DNA of 20,229 nt from RGIG4694 sp964501705. GTDB taxonomy: Bacteria; Bacillota; Clostridia; Oscillospirales; Ruminococcaceae. The stretch is taken from contig CAZCUQ010000022.1 in NCBI GenBank assembly GCA_964501705.1, forward strand, positions 1-20,229. Reading direction: 5' to 3'. Made by a program: the position numbers and the translations under genes. The notes beneath the pieces are model-generated. The model saw only the letters and a list, made by a program, of their open reading frames with translations, ran no database searches and was not told where the DNA came from. The stretch's first letter is position 1, and the number at the start of each line of letters is the position of its first letter. Positions 15,348 to 20,229 of the stretch are shown here, one piece after another.

Positions 15348-16085
15348 TCACTTTCTCTTTTTTGAAGCCACAGCCGCAGCTGCCGCAGCTGTCATAACTA
15401 CAACTATAGCTGCCGCGGAAAGATTTCCTGTAGATGACGAATCGGTAACATTATCGGAAGCGGGAACATCATCGGCAGCAGCCTCTGTTTCAGCAGTAGC
15501 CTCTGTTTCAGCGGCAGCTTCCGTTTCAACCGCGCTTTCTTCTGCAGCGGCCTCATCTGTACCGCCTACGGGAGTACCGAAGCAATAAGCCTTACCTGTA
15601 GCATCGTCAACGCGGACGATCTCGCCCTGGGGTTCGCCAAGCTCATATTCAGCGGATTTAATGAGTACGTTATCCTGTGAGAAGCAAAGACCGGAATCTC
15701 CGAGATCGGGGATAGCGTCTGCGGAAAGAACGAATTCAACGGTGGTTGAACCCTGGGGTACGCATATCCAGCCGTCATTCTTCGCGACGGCAGTATCGGA
15801 TGTGCAGAAATCCGTCTGGGAAGTCCAGCCGTTATCATAATCAATGGGATTTACAAGGAACTGATCGGCAAGACCGTAAGGATCCTGTGTTTCTACTGTA
15901 AGAACGATTCTGACATCTCCGCCTACAGCCTCAAGCTCAGCCTTTGTGATACCTTTGCCGCTTGACGACCATGCGCCGGGATTTTCCGAGTCGATCTCAA
16001 CCGTTGCGGCGAAAGCACTTACTGCCGTCATGCTGAGAGCCATTGCGCCTGCGGCAACTGCCGCAATAATTTTTTTAATTGACAT
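15348..16085 (-). CDS. Secreted, membrane-anchored protein of unknown function
   Basis: This 245-residue protein starts with a clear signal peptide (KK then a hydrophobic run, cleavage after AFA at 26). Residues 27-165 form a compact, beta-rich domain with W39, W87 and W107 and four cysteines (C94, C108, C134, C168), which might be a ligand- or carbohydrate-binding fold (inference). A low-complexity Glu/Thr/Ala linker (about 176-205, repeated ETEAAA and AETEAT units) follows, then SSSTGN, a hydrophobic helix (223-240) and the basic tail KKRK. The end looks like a degenerate cell-wall sorting signal or simple membrane anchor; no LPxTG is present. AGGAGG lies before the ATG, and a strong promoter and dyad lie upstream. 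I do not recognise the family. Confidence 0.8.
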   Translation of the reverse strand: MSIKKIIAAVAAGAMALSMTAVSAFAATVEIDSENPGAWSSSGKGITKAELEAVGGDVRIVLTVETQDPYGLADQFLVNPIDYDNGWTSQTDFCTSDTAVAKNDGWICVPQGSTTVEFVLSADAIPDLGDSGLCFSQDNVLIKSAEYELGEPQGEIVRVDDATGKAYCFGTPVGGTDEAAAEESAVETEAAAETEATAETEAAADDVPASDNVTDSSSTGNLSAAAIVVVMTAAAAAAVASKKRK

Positions 16086-16120
16086 ATACTATTCCTCCTA
16101 AATATGTAACAGATAAATCT

Positions 16121-16149
16121 GTATCATCGGCATTCCCTACCGATGATAC
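16121..16149. promoter_or_regulatory. Perfect 29-bp dyad, operator-like
   Basis: GTATCATCGG (16121-16130) and CCGATGATAC (16140-16149) are perfect inverted repeats separated by 9 bases. The dyad begins two bases downstream of the -10 of the secreted-protein promoter and spans the predicted start site near 16144. That position suits a repressor operator. As RNA, only part of the 5' arm would be included in the transcript, so a leader hairpin is less likely. Confidence 0.6.
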
Positions 16150-16150
16150 G

Positions 16151-16179
16151 ATAATACCACACTTTTTCCGTTTTGTCAA
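16151..16179 (-). promoter_or_regulatory. Sigma-A promoter of the secreted-protein gene
   Basis: On the minus strand the -35 TTGACA (16179-16174) and -10 TATTAT (16156-16151) are 17 bases apart, with TGG before the -10 (extended form). The leader to the ATG at 16085 is about 60 bases and ends in an AGGAGG ribosome binding site. This looks like a strong promoter for a highly expressed product. Confidence 0.85.
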
Positions 16180-16286
16180 TAGATTATAATGTTTTTTTAT
16201 CAATTTGTAAACTTTTGGTCGATAATCTTGCCTGCGGCTGTAAGACGATCAATAAATAAGGCAGAGTATAACCGGATAGTTCCGCT

Positions 16287-18917
16287 TTATTTTTCCTCAT
16301 CAAGAACCTCGGCACTCGGGACAGCCGAAACCGAAAGCTTTCCGTCGGAAATGCCGACGTCAAGAGTTGAGAACGGCTCTAAATCCTCTCCGATTATCTT
16401 CTTGGCGATAAGCGTTTCAAGACTGCTCTGGATATATCTCTTCAGAGGTCTTGCGCCGTATACGGGATCGTAGCCGTTGTCGGCAATATATTCCTTAGCT
16501 TCGTCCGAAACTCTCATATCAAGCTGTTTGTCTTTAAGTCTGCCGCGCAGGCTTTCAAGCATAAGATCGATGATGGGATAAATCTCCTTTTTGGTAAGCG
16601 GCTTATAGAATACTATCTCATCGAGACGGTTTAAAAATTCGGGACGGAATTTAGTCTTCAGCAGCGCCGAAACATTTTCCCTTGCATCATCGGAGATCTC
16701 GCCGTCTTCGCCTATTCCATCAAGGATATAGTCCGAGCCTAAGTTAGATGTCAGAATAATTATCGTATTCTTAAAATCGACGGTACGTCCTTGTGAATCT
16801 GTGATTCGCCCGTCATCGAGAACCTGAAGCAAAATGTTGAAGATATCGGGATGAGCCTTCTCCACCTCGTCGAAAAGAACTACCGCGTATGGTTTTCTTC
16901 TGACAGCTTCCGTGAGCTGACCGCCCTCCTCATATCCGACATATCCGGGAGGCGCTCCGATAAGTCTGCTTACCGCGTGCTTCTCCATATATTCGGTCAT
17001 ATCGATACGGACGATATTTTTTTCGTCATCAAAGAGCGCTTCGGCGAGAGCCTTTGCAAGCTCCGTTTTTCCTACGCCCGTAGGACCCATGAAAAGGAAT
17101 GAGCCTAAAGGTCTTCCGGGATTCTGTATTCCCGCGCGGCTTCGGAGAATTGCTTCGGTGACTTTGGTTACGGCTTCGTTCTGACCTATAACTCTCTTAT
17201 GGAGAATATCCTCAAGTCCGAGAAGCTTTTCGCGCTCTCCCTCCATTAATTTTGAAACCGGGATTCCCGTCCATCTGCCGACGATCTTTGCTATTTCCTC
17301 GTCAGTCACCTTGTCACGGAGGAGTCCGCTTTCCTTTGATTTTTCGGCGATATCCTCCGCTTCATCAAGCTCCTTTTTGAGAGCGGGAAGCTTTCCGTTC
17401 TGCAGTTCGGCGAGCCTTCCGAGATCGTAATTTCTCTGAGCGGAGGCAATTTCCCCGTTTGTTTTTTCGATTTCTTCCTTTAATGTCTGGATTTTCCCGA
17501 TAGCTGATTTTTCCGATTCCCAGCCTGCTTTCATCTCATCGAATTCGGCTCTGAGATCGGCAAGCTCCTTTTGAGTCTCAGCGAGATTTTCCCTTGAAAT
17601 TTTATCCTCTTCCTTTTTGAGAACGGTTTCTTCTATCTCCTTCTGCATAATTTTTCTTTTGATTTCATCAAGCTCCGTAGGCATTGAGTTCATCTCGGTC
17701 TTGATAAGAGCGCATGCCTCGTCCACAAGGTCTATTGCCTTATCGGGGAGGAATCTGTCCGAAATATATCTGTTTGAAAGAACAGAAGCCGTAATGAGAG
17801 CGCTGTCCTGTATTCTTACGCCGTGATAAACCTCATAGCGCTCTTTAAGTCCTCTTAAAATGGTGATGGTATCCTCAACGGTGGGTTCGGGGACCATGAC
17901 GGGCTGAAAACGTCTTTCCAGCGCGGGATCTTTTTCAATGTAAAGGTGATATTCATTCAGAGTGGTAGCGCCGATACAGTGAAGCTCGCCTCTTGCGAGC
18001 ATGGGTTTTAAAAGATTTCCCGCGTCCATTGCGCCGTCTGTCTTTCCCGCACCGACAATTGTGTGAAGCTCGTCTATAAAAAGGATTATCCTGCCATCGG
18101 ATTTTTTGACCTCGTTAAGAACAGCTTTCAGTCTTTCCTCAAATTCTCCCCTGAATTTTGCGCCCGAAATAAGAGAACCCATATCGAGGGAGAAAATTTT
18201 CCTGTCTTTAAGATTATCGGGAACATCTCCTCTTACGATTCTCTGTGCGAGTCCCTCGGCGATTGCCGTTTTGCCGACGCCGGGTTCTCCTATCAGAACG
18301 GGATTGTTTTTTGTTTTTCTTGAAAGGATTCTTATTGTATTTCGTATTTCAGAGTCTCTGCCTATTACGGGATCGAGTTTGTTTGCCTTTGCGAGAGCAA
18401 CGAGATCCTGACCGTATTTTTTGAGAACATCATATGTGTCCTCGGGGGTTTCATTGGTAACCCTCTGATTTCCTCTTACTTCCGAGAGAGCCTTGAGGAA
18501 TTTATTTCTGTCGATAGAAAACGACTTGAAGAGTTTTTTCAGTTTGTCCTTGCCCTCGGCTAAAATTCCCATAAAGAGATGTTCGACCGAAACATATTCG
18601 TCACCCATTCTCTTAGCCTCGGCTTCGGCAGAGTTAAGCGCTCTGTCGCACTCATTCGAGATATAAACGGTGTTCATATCTCTGCCTGAGCCTGTGACCT
18701 TGGGGATCTCGTCAATAAGGCGTTTTACGTCCTTGATCATAAGATTTACGTCCGCGCCCATATTTGAAACAAGCTGAGGAATAAGTCCCGTTTCCTGCGT
18801 CAGAAGACAGCAGAGCAGATGTTCGGGAGAAATATTCATGTTCTGATATTCAATCGCCATACTCTGAGCGGCTTCCACCGCCTCGCGTGATTTTTTTGTC
18901 AGTTTCTGCATATCCAT
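16287..18917 (-). CDS. clpB: ATP-dependent chaperone/disaggregase ClpB
   Basis: ClpB is a hexameric AAA+ machine that extracts and refolds aggregated proteins with DnaK. The 876 residues contain an N-terminal double Clp_N repeat (about 1-145), AAA-1 with Walker A GEPGVGKT (210-217) and Walker B ILFIDELH, and a long charged coiled-coil middle domain (about 410-540) that marks ClpB over ClpA or ClpC. AAA-2 has Walker A GPTGVGKT (611-618) and Walker B VVLFDEVEKAH, and a C-terminal D2-small domain follows. The ATG is preceded by AAAGGA 10 bases upstream. The 92-base gap to the upstream gene has a TATACT -10-like box but no CIRCE dyad or CtsR heptads that I can see. No clear terminator follows. 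Confidence 0.96.
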   Translation of the reverse strand: MDMQKLTKKSREAVEAAQSMAIEYQNMNISPEHLLCCLLTQETGLIPQLVSNMGADVNLMIKDVKRLIDEIPKVTGSGRDMNTVYISNECDRALNSAEAEAKRMGDEYVSVEHLFMGILAEGKDKLKKLFKSFSIDRNKFLKALSEVRGNQRVTNETPEDTYDVLKKYGQDLVALAKANKLDPVIGRDSEIRNTIRILSRKTKNNPVLIGEPGVGKTAIAEGLAQRIVRGDVPDNLKDRKIFSLDMGSLISGAKFRGEFEERLKAVLNEVKKSDGRIILFIDELHTIVGAGKTDGAMDAGNLLKPMLARGELHCIGATTLNEYHLYIEKDPALERRFQPVMVPEPTVEDTITILRGLKERYEVYHGVRIQDSALITASVLSNRYISDRFLPDKAIDLVDEACALIKTEMNSMPTELDEIKRKIMQKEIEETVLKKEEDKISRENLAETQKELADLRAEFDEMKAGWESEKSAIGKIQTLKEEIEKTNGEIASAQRNYDLGRLAELQNGKLPALKKELDEAEDIAEKSKESGLLRDKVTDEEIAKIVGRWTGIPVSKLMEGEREKLLGLEDILHKRVIGQNEAVTKVTEAILRSRAGIQNPGRPLGSFLFMGPTGVGKTELAKALAEALFDDEKNIVRIDMTEYMEKHAVSRLIGAPPGYVGYEEGGQLTEAVRRKPYAVVLFDEVEKAHPDIFNILLQVLDDGRITDSQGRTVDFKNTIIILTSNLGSDYILDGIGEDGEISDDARENVSALLKTKFRPEFLNRLDEIVFYKPLTKKEIYPIIDLMLESLRGRLKDKQLDMRVSDEAKEYIADNGYDPVYGARPLKRYIQSSLETLIAKKIIGEDLEPFSTLDVGISDGKLSVSAVPSAEVLDEEK

Positions 18918-19009
18918 AATTTTCAGGTCCTTTCTTTTCTGACTTCTTACAGTATAGAGTATTATTGTTAAAATAAAGTGAAGAAAGCATTATTTTTTAA
19001 TGAGAAATT

Positions 19010-19999
19010 TCATGATTCATCCGGGAACGTCATGCCCCACTGTTCGCGGCAGGTATCCATTATCTTCATAACTGCGGCAGTTGCGCTGTGAGGAACGAGG
19101 GAGCTTTCGGTCTGATTATTCATGAGACACTTCTGAGCTTCTCTTATTTCGTATTCGTAGCCGTTGCAGTCGTTTTCATATGAAAAAGTCTCGGACAATT
19201 TGCCGTTTTTATCGTAGAGGTTGATTTCCGTTGACCAAACGAAGCCGTTTCCCATGGAGATCATTCCCTCAGTGCCGATAATAACGGCGGCACTGCCCGT
19301 ATCGGACTGAAAGCTTGCGGAAATATCGGCGAAAGAGCCATCGGCGTATCGAAGCATAATCGAATCGGTAAGATCCACTCCCGTTTCACCCATGACCGCA
19401 TTGCTGACAGTCTCACAGGGATAGAGTCCCAGAAATCCCGACGCAAGAGTTATCGGATAAACCGCAAGGTCAAGAAGCGCTCCGCCTCCCAGAGACGCGT
19501 TAAAGAATCTGTCGGTTTTATCGACTTTCAGTATATTGCAGAAATCAGCCTTTACGCATTTGATTTTCCCGATTTTACCGTTTTGCGCCCATTCGAGAGC
19601 CTTGAGGTATGTGGGACGGCATTTCAGCCACATAGCCTCCATGAAGAAAAGCCCTGTTTCTCTTGCGAGAGTAATGATATCGTCAAGCTGCCACGAATTA
19701 AGTGTCACGGATTTTTCGCAGAGAACATTTTTACCTCTGCGCAGGCACATCATAGCGTCATCGTAATGGCTTGACATAGGCGTTGCTATATAGATAATAT
19801 CCACTTCGTGGTCGGCGGCGAGAAGCTCGTAGCTGTCCATTGATTTTTTAAATCCGTATTCCGAAGCGAATTTTTTTGCCTTTTCATCGCTTCTTGAGGC
19901 AATAGCGTAAAGTTCGGCGTTTTCTGCGGTTTTCAGAGCGTCGGCGAAAGTATGGGCGATATTCCCCGTACCGAATATTCCCCATTTTATTTTATCCAT
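19010..19999 (-). CDS. Gfo/Idh/MocA family NAD(P)-dependent oxidoreductase
   Basis: This 329-residue enzyme has an N-terminal Rossmann fold with G7xxG10xG12xxA15 in WGIFGTGNIA, and the family active-site lysine K96 in VLCEKS, where the usual EKP is EKS. The C-terminal alpha/beta domain carries GGGALLDLAVYP (171-182). The pattern is closest to the dihydrodiol/D-xylose dehydrogenase branch that oxidises sugars or cyclitols, but the substrate cannot be told from sequence. AAAGGA lies 10 bases before the ATG, and its own promoter lies upstream. clpB follows 92 bases downstream on the same strand and might receive read-through. Confidence 0.88.
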   Translation of the reverse strand: MDKIKWGIFGTGNIAHTFADALKTAENAELYAIASRSDEKAKKFASEYGFKKSMDSYELLAADHEVDIIYIATPMSSHYDDAMMCLRRGKNVLCEKSVTLNSWQLDDIITLARETGLFFMEAMWLKCRPTYLKALEWAQNGKIGKIKCVKADFCNILKVDKTDRFFNASLGGGALLDLAVYPITLASGFLGLYPCETVSNAVMGETGVDLTDSIMLRYADGSFADISASFQSDTGSAAVIIGTEGMISMGNGFVWSTEINLYDKNGKLSETFSYENDCNGYEYEIREAQKCLMNNQTESSLVPHSATAAVMKIMDTCREQWGMTFPDES

Positions 20000-20052
20000 T
20001 ATTTTCAGATCCTTTCAGAATACACGAATAATATATTTATCTTACACATATA

Positions 20053-20080
20053 ATTATAGCATTTTTATAAAATAAGTCAA
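20053..20080 (-). promoter_or_regulatory. Sigma-A promoter of the oxidoreductase gene
   Basis: On the minus strand the -35 TTGACT (20080-20075) and a perfect -10 TATAAT (20058-20053) are 16 bases apart, with TGC before the -10 (extended form). The start site is expected near 20046, giving a leader of about 46 bases. Confidence 0.8.
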
Positions 20081-20118
20081 TGTTTTTATTGTCAGGTGAA
20101 GAAATTAATTTTTATATT

Positions 20119-20229
20119 TTGTTATTGTTTCCGCTTTTAGCTTCAATTACGTTATCATTTGAAGTTACTTTCATCGTTTCTGCAATAACCTCCGATTACT
20201 TCATATTAGTTGTAACTCTGGAGCTTCAG
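20119..20229 (-). repeat. Interspersed repeat, copy C (right contig end, inverted)
   Basis: Read on the minus strand from 20229, this block begins CTGAAGCTCCAGAGTTACAA, like copies A and B. It continues with GCAGAAACGATGAAAGTAAC and AATTGAAGCTAAAAGCGGAA, matching the units of copy A in a rearranged order. It is in opposite orientation to copy A at the other end of the window and stops exactly at the last base, so the repeat probably continues outside. Confidence 0.65.

Noticed and set aside
1..20229. CRISPR array, tRNA, rRNA, phage or toxin-antitoxin system
   Set aside because: No regular repeat-spacer pattern, cloverleaf, rRNA-like stretch, integrase, transposase or toxin-like gene pair was seen in reading both strands.

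Overview
The window looks like one contig of a low-to-mid GC, Gram-positive bacterium of class Clostridia, probably a gut member of the Ruminococcaceae/Oscillospiraceae type (inference). The evidence is the Bacillota-style clusters miaB-ricA/ylbF-mutS-mutL and ylxM-ffh-rpsP-khpA-rimM-trmD, strong AGGAGG-type ribosome binding sites, consensus sigma-A promoters, and a MutL with the nicking-endonuclease motif used by bacteria without MutH. Most of the window is ordinary housekeeping sequence. I found no clearly new multi-gene system.

Layout. Positions 21-125 hold an interspersed repeat, followed by a sigma-A promoter. The first plus-strand operon (220-6754) encodes tRNA methylthiolation (miaB), a RicA/YlbF-family protein with a cysteine-rich tail, and the mismatch repair pair mutS and mutL. 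A perfect consensus promoter at 6936-6964 starts the second plus-strand operon (7016-11456): ylxM and ffh (signal recognition particle), rpsP (S16), khpA (KH-domain RNA-binding protein), an unexpected membrane-anchored ankyrin-repeat gene, rimM (30S maturation) and trmD (tRNA m1G37). The rplS gene that often ends this operon is absent.

The accessory-looking part is 11457-14381. A cytoplasmic GH31 alpha-xylosidase gene lies between two direct copies of a 102-bp palindromic, MITE-like element. Upstream of the gene are a sigma-A promoter that touches the first copy and a perfect match to the CcpA cre consensus, so sugar-responsive control is plausible.

From 14382 to the end all genes are on the minus strand: an AI-2E-transporter-like membrane protein, a small secreted protein with a C-terminal membrane anchor, clpB (disaggregase), and a Gfo/Idh/MocA oxidoreductase with its own promoter. 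A 107-bp hairpin followed by a T-run separates the first two, and a perfect 29-bp dyad overlaps the predicted start site of the secreted-protein transcript. Both contig ends lie in the same repeat family in opposite orientation, so the assembly probably broke at these repeats.

The main leads are the paired MITE-like elements around the alpha-xylosidase gene, the unnamed interspersed repeat family, a possible attenuator between rpsP and khpA, the ankyrin gene inside a conserved translation operon, and the structured control regions of the secreted-protein and membrane-protein genes.
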